The notes under the pieces: generated by a model | What the model was told of the DNA's origin: nothing | The model's database searches: none | The model's input: only the letters and a program-made list of their open reading frames with translations | From: an uncultured Bacilli bacterium | Lineage (GTDB): Bacteria > Bacillota_I > Bacilli_A > RF39 > UBA660 | NCBI GenBank assembly: GCA_910587065.1 | Contig: CAJUMA010000002.1 | Coordinates: 1-32,271 of the forward strand | Direction: 5' to 3' | DNA length: 32,271 bases | Translations under genes and position numbers: made by a program | Part shown: one piece after another, positions 17,171-24,718 of the stretch | Position numbering within the stretch: the first letter of the stretch is position 1 | How the letters are laid out: each line of letters opens with the position of its first letter

Positions 17171-17911
17171 ATGGAAAAATTAATATATACTAAAAAATTA
17201 GAAGAGCAATTAAAAACTCAAACATGGACAGTTGAAAATGGTATTTTTGTTAAAAAGAATAAACATACCTCAAATATAGAAACTATTAATATAATTGATA
17301 AAAACTTAAATAAACTAAAACAGGAATATTATTCAATTGTTTGTTATTTATATGAATCAGTAATAGATGGCAAAATAAAAGCCTATGGTAGTCCATATTA
17401 TGGTGATTATCAAGACTTTCAAAACTTATACAAAAATCCTTACATTGATAAAAGACAAATTTTAAATGAAGTTGTAGAAGCTATTTTTGGTCTTGAAAAG
17501 ATTGGCATAAACTATATAGACATTCATGCTAGAAACATTATTGTTAAAGATAATCATATGCGTTTAGTCGATTTAGATGAAGCCTTACCACTAATATATA
17601 AAGAGAAAAAAGCTAATTTGCTTTTAAGTTTAATTATAGAAAGTATGCTTTTATATGATGTTAGAGAAGAAACTTGGGATTATTTAGAACCCATTAAAAT
17701 GCTTTACAGCTTAGATAGTTTAAATTTGCTTTCAAAACAATTTATTAATGCTATAAACAAGGGGATAGATGATTCACTATTTTTATCTAAAGCTGATGAA
17801 TTTATAACTGAATTGCTGGATGAGGAAAGAAATAATATAATAAGAAAAGAACTAAGATTAAAATATCCTAGGCATTATACTAAAAAGAAGAAGGGAATCG
17901 AACTAATTTGA
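17171..17911 (+). CDS. Divergent protein-kinase/phosphotransferase-like protein
   Basis: 246 residues, no signal peptide. The C-lobe signature is clear: YIDIHARNIIV carries Asp117 and Asn122 at the spacing of the kinase catalytic loop (D-x4-N). RLVDLDEA supplies Asp134, twelve residues later, as the metal-binding Asp of the DFG position. The hinge-like stretch YGSPYYGDY precedes it. The N-lobe is short, and no clear glycine-rich loop or Lys-Glu pair can be pointed to, so it may be a small-molecule or RNA-type kinase, or a pseudokinase. It ends in the only TGA stop in the window, with an in-frame TAA two codons later. It is co-transcribed with the transglutaminase-like gene. Confidence 0.65.
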   Translation: MEKLIYTKKLEEQLKTQTWTVENGIFVKKNKHTSNIETINIIDKNLNKLKQEYYSIVCYLYESVIDGKIKAYGSPYYGDYQDFQNLYKNPYIDKRQILNEVVEAIFGLEKIGINYIDIHARNIIVKDNHMRLVDLDEALPLIYKEKKANLLLSLIIESMLLYDVREETWDYLEPIKMLYSLDSLNLLSKQFINAINKGIDDSLFLSKADEFITELLDEERNNIIRKELRLKYPRHYTKKKKGIELI

Positions 17912-17946
17912 ATCAAATAACTAGTTCAAAGTACTTTCTTTTTTTA
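17900..17946 (+). terminator. Probable terminator of the transglutaminase/kinase unit
   Basis: gaacta (17900-17905) pairs with tagttc (17922-17927), with an inner tttg/caaa pairing. After an eight-base gap a T-rich tract (17935-17945) follows. The gap makes it weaker than the others. Confidence 0.5.
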
Positions 17947-18048
17947 TATTATAGAATATTTGACATTATTTGACTAAAACAACCCTTGCCAAATAGAAAT
18001 AAAATAGAGTAGTATAGTAATCAATGAATTTAAAACATCAATACAAAC

Positions 18049-18060
18049 AAATGTACATTT
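18049..18060. promoter_or_regulatory. Perfect 12-base palindrome upstream of recD2
   Basis: AAATGTACATTT lies 53 bases before the recD2 start and upstream of a TATAAT at 18076-18081. A regulator site is possible; no binding protein can be named. Confidence 0.3.
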
Positions 18061-18112
18061 TTGATATTTTATATTTATAATAAATGTGATAAAATAAATT
18101 AAGGTGAATAAA

Positions 18113-20287
18113 ATGAACTACATCAAAGGAAAATATAAGAATTCAATATATACATCAGAATCAGGATATACAGTTGGACTTTTTAGAGTTAAGGAATCCG
18201 ATGTTGAAGAAGATGTTCAAAATAAAACTATAACATTTACAGGTTTTTTTCCTGAACTAAATACAGAGGATACTTATCTTTTTTATGGCAAATATATTTT
18301 TCATGAAAGATATGGTTATCAGTTTCAAGTTTCTGAGTATGAAAGAATTGAACCAGAAGGAAAAGATGCTGTGTTTGAATTTTTAAGTTCTTCATTTGTC
18401 AAAGGATGTGGTGAAAAGACTGCTAAAAAAATAGTAGAGACATTAGGTGATAATGCAATTTCTTTAATAAAAGAAGATAAGAATAATTTACTTAAATGTA
18501 AAATATCGCCAATTACTGCCGAAAAAATATATCATTCAATTATTTCTTACTATGATGCTGACGAAACCATTATTTACTTAAAGGGCCTAGGGTTTTCTGT
18601 AAAAGAAATAACAAGAATAATAAGTTTATATGGTACTAATGTCAAAAAAATAATTGAAAGTGATTTATACTCCCTTGTTAGTTTTGTTGATTTTAATAAA
18701 CTCGATAAAATATATTTTAAAATTTATAATGAAACTAATGATATGCGAAAGAAAGCTTGTATTATTGAAGCAATGAAAAGACTTACATTTTCATCAGGGG
18801 ACATTTATTCTTATAAAGAAGAGCTTTATGAATTTGTTTTAGCCGAATTTAAAATAGATTTGTATGATGTTTTTGACAGTGTTACAGAAGAAATAGCAAA
18901 TCTAGGAGAAATCAAAATAGTTGATAATAAGTATTATTTAGAAAATAATTATCATGATGAATTATATATAAGAGATGCTTTATTTAAAATATATTCATCA
19001 GACACTAGAATGACTCATAATTTTAATAATTTTTTAGAAGAAATAGAAGAGGAATTTAATATTAAGTATAATGCAGAGCAGATAAAAGCAATAAAAGAAT
19101 CTTTATTAAATTCTGTTACAATAATAACTGGTGGCCCAGGTACAGGAAAAACAACAATCATCAATGGACTTTTAAGAATGTATCAATATATGAATAATTT
19201 AACTGATTTACAGATGGGTAGAGAAGTAGCTTTACTTGCCCCAACAGGACGAGCTAGTAAAAGAATGAGTGAAACAACTAACTTTGGAGCATCAACGATT
19301 CATCGTTATTTAAAATGGAATCATGAAACAAAAGAATTTGGTGTTAATGAACTAAATAGGACTGAGCATAAATTTATAATAGTAGACGAAACTAGTATGA
19401 TAGATAACGAATTAATGGCAAGTCTTTTTAGAGGGATACATCATAATATAAAAATTGTCTTTGTAGGTGATGAACATCAACTTCCATCAGTTGGACCTGG
19501 CAATGTCTTAAAAGATATAATTGCATCAGATATGCTTCCACATGTTCGACTATCAAATATTTATCGCCAAAGTGATAATTCTTATATACCTGTTCTCGCT
19601 AGTGAAATAAAAAATGTTGCCGATTATATTGATATTGACAATAAAAAAGATGATTATAATTTCATAGAATGCGATAGAAAAAATATAAAATCAATGTTAA
19701 AAAAAATTATAAATAGATGTATTGATAAAGGTATGGATGAAAAAGATATTCAAATTCTAGCACCAATGTACAAAGGAGAGAATGGAATAGATAATTTAAA
19801 TGTTATTTTACAAGAATTATTTAATCCAACATCGCCAAAATTAAATGAAGTACACATTGGGTCTCTTATATATCGCGAAAATGATAAAATAATAAATTTA
19901 GTTAATAATATTGATCAAAATATTTTTAATGGGGATATTGGTTATATAAAATCAATTAATACAAACAAATCATCTGAGTTTATGACAATTGATTTTTATG
20001 GCAATCGAGTGACCTTAAAAAAAGATGAGGTGCCAACTATTAAGCATGCATATGCCATGAGTATTCATAAAAGTCAGGGAAGTGAATTTAATCACGTTAT
20101 AATCCCTATGAGTCAAGAGTATAACCGAATGCTTTATAATAAACTTTTGTATACGGGTGTTTCTAGGGCAAAAAAGTCGCTTGTTATTATTGGAGATGCC
20201 AATGCTTTTATGTATGCTGTTAAAAATTCTTATAGTAAAGAAAGAAAAACGACATTAACAGAATTAATTGTGAATAAATTTAATTAA
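18113..20287 (+). CDS. recD2: RecD2-type 5'-3' DNA helicase
   Basis: A 724-residue SF1B helicase of the RecD2/TraA-like family found in bacteria without RecBC partners. An N-terminal domain (1-~90) and helix-hairpin-helix repeats (SSSFVKGCGEKTAKKIV at 92-108, GLGFSVKEITRI at 158-169) precede the motor. The motor has Walker A GGPGTGKTT at 340-348, Walker B IIVDETSMID, and motif III VGDEHQLPSVGPGNVL. The C-terminal end has AYAMSIHKSQGSEF and LLYTGVSRAKKSL. The ATG at 18113 is chosen over GTG at 18104, because that GTG is part of the aaggtg ribosome site. It probably acts in DNA repair or mismatch correction. It is slightly shorter than Bacillus RecD2. Confidence 0.93.
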   Translation: MNYIKGKYKNSIYTSESGYTVGLFRVKESDVEEDVQNKTITFTGFFPELNTEDTYLFYGKYIFHERYGYQFQVSEYERIEPEGKDAVFEFLSSSFVKGCGEKTAKKIVETLGDNAISLIKEDKNNLLKCKISPITAEKIYHSIISYYDADETIIYLKGLGFSVKEITRIISLYGTNVKKIIESDLYSLVSFVDFNKLDKIYFKIYNETNDMRKKACIIEAMKRLTFSSGDIYSYKEELYEFVLAEFKIDLYDVFDSVTEEIANLGEIKIVDNKYYLENNYHDELYIRDALFKIYSSDTRMTHNFNNFLEEIEEEFNIKYNAEQIKAIKESLLNSVTIITGGPGTGKTTIINGLLRMYQYMNNLTDLQMGREVALLAPTGRASKRMSETTNFGASTIHRYLKWNHETKEFGVNELNRTEHKFIIVDETSMIDNELMASLFRGIHHNIKIVFVGDEHQLPSVGPGNVLKDIIASDMLPHVRLSNIYRQSDNSYIPVLASEIKNVADYIDIDNKKDDYNFIECDRKNIKSMLKKIINRCIDKGMDEKDIQILAPMYKGENGIDNLNVILQELFNPTSPKLNEVHIGSLIYRENDKIINLVNNIDQNIFNGDIGYIKSINTNKSSEFMTIDFYGNRVTLKKDEVPTIKHAYAMSIHKSQGSEFNHVIIPMSQEYNRMLYNKLLYTGVSRAKKSLVIIGDANAFMYAVKNSYSKERKTTLTELIVNKFN

Positions 20288-20317
20288 ATTGGTCATACTA
20301 ATAATGGAGTTGATACT

Positions 20318-20452
20318 ATGAATAAGATAATGAATGCCTTAACTGTTACAACAACTCTTGGATGTGTAGCAGCAACTAGCTATTTAGTGATGAAAAATAA
20401 AAAGAAGAATATGTTAGACATTATTATTGAAGAAATAGAAACAATTAAATAA
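20318..20452 (+). CDS. Small 44-residue membrane protein
   Basis: ATG at 20318 after ggagttgat opens a 44-codon frame to TAA at 20450. Residues 5-25 (MNALTVTTTLGCVAATSYLVM) are hydrophobic enough for one membrane helix. A Lys-rich patch (KNKKKN) and a short acidic tail ending EEIETIK follow. It lies 30 bases after recD2 with no terminator between, and is followed directly by a terminator, so it is the last gene of that unit. The layout resembles many small bacterial membrane peptides; no family is recognised. Confidence 0.6.
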   Translation: MNKIMNALTVTTTLGCVAATSYLVMKNKKKNMLDIIIEEIETIK

Positions 20453-20461
20453 TATTTTTTG

Positions 20462-20486
20462 AAAAACCTTTATTAGAAGGTTTTTT
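20462..20486 (+). terminator. Terminator of recD2 and the small membrane protein gene
   Basis: aaaaacctt (20462-20470) pairs with aaggttttt (20477-20485) across a six-base loop, with the T tract continuing to 20486. Confidence 0.8.
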
Positions 20487-20512
20487 CTTTCCTTATAAAT
20501 ATTTACACATAT

Positions 20513-20547
20513 AAAAACCTCGTTTCTATCTTATCCAAGAAACGGGG
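20513..20547 (-). terminator. Terminator of the exported transglutaminase-like gene
   Basis: On the minus strand, a ten-base stem (plus-strand arms 20518-20527 and 20538-20547, one G-T pair, GC-rich at its base) is followed by TTTTTA. It lies 19 bases past the stop codon and converges with the recD2 terminator. Confidence 0.8.
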
Positions 20548-20565
20548 CATATTAAAAATCTTCGG

Positions 20566-21492
20566 TTATTTTAATTCTATGTAAAAAGATTTATTAAAAG
20601 CATGATCAACAATATCAAACTCTTCTAGAGTAGGCGTATTTATTAAATAAAACTTATGTAGTAAATTGTCTTTCTGTGTATCTTGGCTAACTGGATCATC
20701 CCAAGTTAAATCTAGGTGTAACCATTGATTATTTAATTTAACTGCATTCCATACATGAGTAGTGGAAGCAACCTTAAAATTATTTAAACCAAGTCTATCT
20801 AGAACCAAAGCCATAGCATCGGTATAACCCGAGCAAATTGCATAACCCTCAAACAAAACGCCATTTGCTTTAAAAGATTTATGAGTAGATTCTAAGCCTT
20901 TTTTTATTTCTTCTTCATATAATTCGTCATATCTAGTTGTATTAATAAAGTAATCATGAAAAGCATATATTATGTCTTCATCTTTCATTTCAGGAGTAAC
21001 GATTTCGCTCCATAATTCATCTAGTTTTTTATTTATGACTATTATATCTTCATCAGTATATGTATAATCAACATTTACTGTAATTTCGCCAGCTGAATCA
21101 TACTTAACTTTAAGCAATGTAAAATTATTAAAGGGAGAAACATAGTTACCCAAAGTAGTTAAAACTTCTTTATTATTTTTGTCACTAATTTTTATAACAT
21201 CATTAACACAATCTTGATATTCAACGGGACAATAAAAAGTAAAATTTTGATATCCTCTATCTAAAATAGTATAAAAAATATTTAATAATTCTTGAAAATT
21301 ATAAGGAACAAAGTCATCAGTAACTTTAACAAACTCATATTCCTGGTTTTTAGCATAATTATTCTTTTCTGGTAAAACTACAGTTTGAGAAGCATAAAAG
21401 TAAGAGTTAATTGTCTCAGTTATTTCCGGAAGCTTAACAACAGATGCACCTAATATTATCAAACATATAACAATGGTAAAAAGCCTTTTCAT
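20566..21492 (-). CDS. Exported transglutaminase-like protein
   Basis: 308 residues. The N-terminal helix (MKRLFTIVICLIILGASVV) is a signal peptide or anchor. The outer part ends in a transglutaminase-like domain: GYAICSGYTDAMALVLDRLGL with Cys220, THVWNAVKLNNQWLHLD with His246 and Asp261, then LTWDDP. The triad is complete and closely follows the transglutaminase-core pattern of Firmicutes surface proteins, which may cross-link or cleave envelope peptides. The start at 21492 is chosen over an upstream in-frame ATG because aggtgat lies six bases before it. The rpsT terminator lies just upstream, so it needs its own promoter or readthrough. Confidence 0.85.
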   Translation of the reverse strand: MKRLFTIVICLIILGASVVKLPEITETINSYFYASQTVVLPEKNNYAKNQEYEFVKVTDDFVPYNFQELLNIFYTILDRGYQNFTFYCPVEYQDCVNDVIKISDKNNKEVLTTLGNYVSPFNNFTLLKVKYDSAGEITVNVDYTYTDEDIIVINKKLDELWSEIVTPEMKDEDIIYAFHDYFINTTRYDELYEEEIKKGLESTHKSFKANGVLFEGYAICSGYTDAMALVLDRLGLNNFKVASTTHVWNAVKLNNQWLHLDLTWDDPVSQDTQKDNLLHKFYLINTPTLEEFDIVDHAFNKSFYIELK

Positions 21493-21523
21493 TATATCAC
21501 CTAATATAATCATATCAATTTGC

Positions 21524-21558
21524 ATAAAAAAAAGAAATGATTATTTACTCATTTCTTT
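21524..21558 (-). terminator. Terminator of rpsT
   Basis: The ten-base perfect stem aaagaaatga (21531-21540) / tcatttcttt (21549-21558) overlaps the rpsT stop. On the minus strand it runs into eight or more T residues. Confidence 0.85.
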
Positions 21559-21807
21559 AACTTTTTTATTTAATCTTGACTTTTGTCTAGCACAAGTATT
21601 CTTTTTTACTAATCCTTTAGAACAAGCTTTGTCTATATCAGCTATAAAAGTTTTAAGTTCTGCACTTGCAAGTTCTGTATCTTTTGCTTTAATAGCGTTT
21701 TCACATCTCTTAATTGAATTTTTTACTCTAGCAGCATAAGTATTATTTGCTATTGTTTGTACTTTATCAGTTTTTATAGATTTTTTAGAACTTTTAATAT
21801 TAGCCAT
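21541..21807 (-). CDS. rpsT: 30S ribosomal protein S20
   Basis: 88 residues, highly basic, the normal S20 length. It begins MANIKSSKKSIKTD and contains KNSIKRCENAI and ARQKSRLNKKV typical of the helical bundle that binds 16S rRNA. The start at 21807 follows aaggaaggag; the open frame extends 20 codons further upstream, but that part overlaps the promoter. It is monocistronic between its promoter and a strong terminator. Confidence 0.96.
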   Translation of the reverse strand: MANIKSSKKSIKTDKVQTIANNTYAARVKNSIKRCENAIKAKDTELASAELKTFIADIDKACSKGLVKKNTCARQKSRLNKKVKEMSK

Positions 21808-21838
21808 TATTCTCGCTCCTTCCTTAAATACATCTAAA

Positions 21839-21867
21839 ATTTTATCAAAAATAATGATAAAAAGCAA
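21839..21867 (-). promoter_or_regulatory. Promoter of rpsT
   Basis: On the minus strand: TTGCTT (plus 21862-21867), a 17-base spacer and TAAAAT (plus 21839-21844), with TGA before the -10 giving an extended -10. The leader to the start codon is about 25 bases. Confidence 0.7.
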
Positions 21868-21986
21868 ACCTTTTTAGTAAAAATACGTATAAATTTATAA
21901 ATAAAGTGGAAATATTAAAAAATAAACAATATTTATTAAAGAATATTAACAAAAAAGAATAAATATAACAAATTGTTAACTATAAC

Positions 21987-22015
21987 TTGCAATTTATGCA
22001 AAAAAGTTATATTAT
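21987..22015 (+). promoter_or_regulatory. Promoter of the CYTH/radical SAM/LysR operon
   Basis: TTGCAA (21987-21992), a 17-base spacer, TATTAT (22010-22015). The start codon is 24 bases downstream after agaggtgggg. It is divergent from rpsT, with about 120 AT-rich bases between the two promoters. Confidence 0.65.
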
Positions 22016-22038
22016 AAGCAACCAAAGAGGTGGGGTTT

Positions 22039-22578
22039 ATGATAAGCACAGAATTTGAGTGTTCAATTCTTGACTATAATATTGAAGAATTCAAAGAAAA
22101 ACTAAAAAAGTTAGGCATTAAACTTGTTAGTGAAGATTATCAAAAAAGATATGTTTATGATTTTGAACCAATTAATCCAAATTCTTGGATACGTCTTCGA
22201 ACTAACGGAGAAAAGACAACACTGGCTGTAAAAGACATAAAAGATAAAAATGCAATTGGTGGAACATCAAAACTAGAAGTAACAGTAGAAAGTTTTGCGA
22301 TCACTAATGAAATATTAAATAGAATGGGGTTTCATCCAAGAAATTATCAAGAAAATAAAAGAGAAGAGTATAATTACAAAGATGTAAAACTAAAAATTGA
22401 TTATTGGCCACAAATACCTCCTTATATCAAAATAGAAGGTAAGAATGAAAAAGAAGTTTTAAAAGCAATAGAAGAACTAGGTTTAAGTAATGAAAAAATA
22501 ACAACGCTTGATGTTGAATCAATATATAAACAAGTATATAATATTGATTTGCTTAATATAAGGGAGCTTAGATTTTAA
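22039..22578 (+). CDS. CYTH-domain protein (triphosphate tunnel family)
   Basis: 179 residues covering one CYTH domain, the tunnel fold of class IV adenylate cyclases, thiamine triphosphatases and inorganic triphosphatases. Visible elements are the N-terminal strand TEFECSI (Glu5, Glu7; the usual Lys of ExExK is not conserved), WIRLRTNG with Arg52 and Arg54, TLAVKD with Lys65, KLEVTVE with Glu80 and Glu84, and KLKIDYWPQIPPYIKIEG with Asp121 and Glu133. The proline-containing final strands resemble CyaB-type members. The ATG at 22039 is used because an upstream GTG (22030) falls in the ribosome site. The radical SAM gene overlaps its stop by one base. The substrate is probably a nucleotide or other triphosphate (inference). 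Confidence 0.8.
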   Translation: MISTEFECSILDYNIEEFKEKLKKLGIKLVSEDYQKRYVYDFEPINPNSWIRLRTNGEKTTLAVKDIKDKNAIGGTSKLEVTVESFAITNEILNRMGFHPRNYQENKREEYNYKDVKLKIDYWPQIPPYIKIEGKNEKEVLKAIEELGLSNEKITTLDVESIYKQVYNIDLLNIRELRF

Positions 22579-23387
22579 TGAAAGTATGTTGGAATTTAAC
22601 AAACCTTTGTGATGAAAATTGTTTTTATTGCTTTAGAGACCTTTTAGAACGTCCTCGTCCTTTAGAGGATAATCTAGTAATTATAAATAAATTAAAAAAT
22701 CTTGGTGTAACAAGAATAACCTATGCAGGAGGAGAACCATTAATATATAAAAATTTGGCAAGTCTTCTTGCTTATTCCAAATCACTAGGAATAAGTAATG
22801 CCTTAATAACTAATGGTAAAAAATTAACGGTTGATAATCTTGGTGAATATTTATGTAATGTTGATAAATTAACTTTTTCAATAGATTCGCCTAATGAATA
22901 TATTAATACAACAACAGGTAGAGGAGTTGATCATTATAAACATATTAAGGAACTTTTACCATTTATAAAAGAAAAATATCCTAATCTTATACTTGAAGTA
23001 AATACAGTCGCTACAAAAGATAATTTAAAAGAACTTGATTATATGTTCGAAGCATTGGGTAGTGAAATATCATTCTATGGTTTAAAAAAGTGGAAGATAT
23101 CAAGATTCTGTCCTTTAAGGGGTTATGCTAGAGAAAGAAAAAATATTCTTAATTTATCTGAAGAAGAATTTTTAGATGTTGAAAAGAATTACAGTGGCTT
23201 AGTAGCACCATTCGAAATATCTGTAAGAAATACAGATTCTATTGAGGAAAATTTAATAATATCACCAAAAGGATCATTTAAAACAGCTTTAAATAACGAA
23301 GAGATAGTTTTAGTTGAAGATATTGTTAGTAAACCACATCTTGTAATAAAAAGAGCGCTTGAATTAGGAGGATATCATGTACAATAG
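22578..23387 (+). CDS. Viperin-like radical SAM enzyme
   Basis: 269 residues. The [4Fe-4S] motif is C11-x3-C15-x2-C18 at the very N-terminus, followed by AGGEP at 50-54 for SAM binding. Several later blocks follow viperin: SIDSPNEYIN then GRG (114-116), LEVNTVATKDN (139-149) as in the family's INSV(I/V), KWKISRF (171-177) at the place of RWKVFQ, and LNLSEEEF. The C-terminus keeps the order of viperin, ending in a helix before the end, with no SPASM cysteine cluster. Viperins turn CTP, UTP or GTP into 3'-deoxy-3',4'-didehydro chain terminators; bacterial ones defend against phage. It could also be an uncharacterised sister family. No kinase gene is adjacent; the neighbours are CYTH and LysR genes, both overlapping. 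Confidence 0.8.
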   Translation: MKVCWNLTNLCDENCFYCFRDLLERPRPLEDNLVIINKLKNLGVTRITYAGGEPLIYKNLASLLAYSKSLGISNALITNGKKLTVDNLGEYLCNVDKLTFSIDSPNEYINTTTGRGVDHYKHIKELLPFIKEKYPNLILEVNTVATKDNLKELDYMFEALGSEISFYGLKKWKISRFCPLRGYARERKNILNLSEEEFLDVEKNYSGLVAPFEISVRNTDSIEENLIISPKGSFKTALNNEEIVLVEDIVSKPHLVIKRALELGGYHVQ

Positions 23388-24273
23388 TAATTTAAACTTA
23401 AATCTTTATAAAATGTTTTATGATGTTGCACAGTATGGGTCTGTTTCAACAGCTTCTAAAAATCTTAATGTAAGTCAACCTGCCATTTCAAGATCTATTA
23501 AAAGACTTGAAGAGGATTTAGATGTTACCTTATTTTATCGTACACTTAATGGTATGATTCTTACAGAAAAAGGGCGTGAATTACTTACGTTTGTTGAAGA
23601 AGCTTGTAATAGTTTAATTATTGGTGAAAGAACAATGATGGAAACAAACAGTTTAGTAAAAGGTAAGCTTGCTATAGGCGTACCTTATTCAATAGCTTCA
23701 TTTTATTTAATAGATAGATTAAAAAAATTTCATGAAAATTATAAAGATATTGAAATTTCATTAATTAATAGACCAACAAATGAATTAATTAAGCTTCTTG
23801 AATGTCACGAAATAGATATAATCATTGACTTATCTCCCATTCAAATTCACGAGAAAGAATTGCACATTGAAGAACTAATTCACTGCCACTATGGTTTTGT
23901 TGCAAGAAGTGATGCCAATATTAATGTTAATAAACTAAGTGATTTAGAAAATTATCTTGTCTTATTGCCAATCGAAAAAAGTTATAAAAGACAAAGATTA
24001 AATGAAGTTTTAATTGATAGTGGAGTAAATCTAACTAACACTATTTCAATGGAAAGTAATGAAATGATAAAAGAAACAATTAAACAAGGCAATGCAATTG
24101 GCTATGTTTTACTAGATTCCGTAGAAAAAGAATTAAAGAATAATGAATTTAAAGAAATACAGATTGAAAAAAATTTACCATATGCTACAATTAACTTAGT
24201 TTATATTGATAAATACTTAACAAAAGCTCCAAGTGTATTCATAAATGAGTATTTAAAAAAGATTGATTATTAA
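23377..24273 (+). CDS. LysR-family transcriptional regulator
   Basis: 298 residues. The N-terminal winged helix-turn-helix LYKMFYDVAQYGSVSTASKNLNVSQPAISRSIKRLEEDL is textbook LysR. The rest is a two-lobed periplasmic-binding-protein-like effector domain (GKLAIGVPYSIASFYLIDRL at ~95-114). The start follows a good ggaggatat site and overlaps the radical SAM gene by 11 bases, so the regulator is coupled to the enzymes. LysR proteins usually control adjacent genes in response to a small molecule; autoregulation of this operon is likely but not shown. Two palindromes lie downstream at 24290 and 24402. Confidence 0.93.
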   Translation: MYNSNLNLNLYKMFYDVAQYGSVSTASKNLNVSQPAISRSIKRLEEDLDVTLFYRTLNGMILTEKGRELLTFVEEACNSLIIGERTMMETNSLVKGKLAIGVPYSIASFYLIDRLKKFHENYKDIEISLINRPTNELIKLLECHEIDIIIDLSPIQIHEKELHIEELIHCHYGFVARSDANINVNKLSDLENYLVLLPIEKSYKRQRLNEVLIDSGVNLTNTISMESNEMIKETIKQGNAIGYVLLDSVEKELKNNEFKEIQIEKNLPYATINLVYIDKYLTKAPSVFINEYLKKIDY

Positions 24274-24289
24274 CAATTATGCATAGATA

Positions 24290-24308
24290 CTATAACATAA
24301 TGTTATAG
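24290..24308. promoter_or_regulatory. 19-base perfect palindrome downstream of lysR
   Basis: ctataacat (24290-24298) and atgttatag (24300-24308) around one central base. The loop is too short for an RNA hairpin and there is no T tract, so a protein-binding site is more likely than a terminator. A TATAAT at 24323-24328 lies 14 bases downstream. Confidence 0.45.
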
Positions 24309-24347
24309 AGTTGTTTAAAAGTTATAATACTCATTCAAAATTGGCAT

Positions 24348-24376
24348 TTTACAAATAATTATATATGTAATAATAT
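24348..24376 (+). promoter_or_regulatory. Possible promoter of a non-coding transcript
   Basis: TTTACA (24348-24353), a 17-base spacer, TAATAT (24371-24376). A transcript would start near 24383, four bases before the first stem arm, and there is no open reading frame downstream before dacF. Confidence 0.45.
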
Positions 24377-24456
24377 ATATCTACAACTTGAAAAGGGAGA
24401 ATCTCTTTCAAAGAGAATTATTCATTCAATTAATTTAAAACTCTTCTCAAGTATAA

Positions 24457-24718
24457 AGAATAAAAAGGAAAAAAAGAATAAAATGGGGTAAATTAAGGTA
24501 TCAATTGTTGATGTAGCTTGTTGATAGTCAAAAAAACCAATAAAATAATAATTTCTTAACTACAAAAACAAACCATATAAACATTTCAAAGAATGCAAAG
24601 ATAACTTTGCAGAATACACTATTCTTTGAATCTCTAAAATCAATATCTTAACTATGTTAACAATTGATATATGATATTGATTAGAATAAAAAGGTAATAT
24701 AAAAAAGAATAAAAAGGG
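24457..24718 (+). repeat. Purine-rich direct repeat in the dacF upstream region
   Basis: The 12-mer AGAATAAAAAGG occurs at 24457-24468, shortly after stem unit 1, and again at 24683-24694, directly after unit 3. Each is followed by a similar AAGAATAAAAxGGG segment (ending about 24488 and 24718). Confidence 0.6.
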
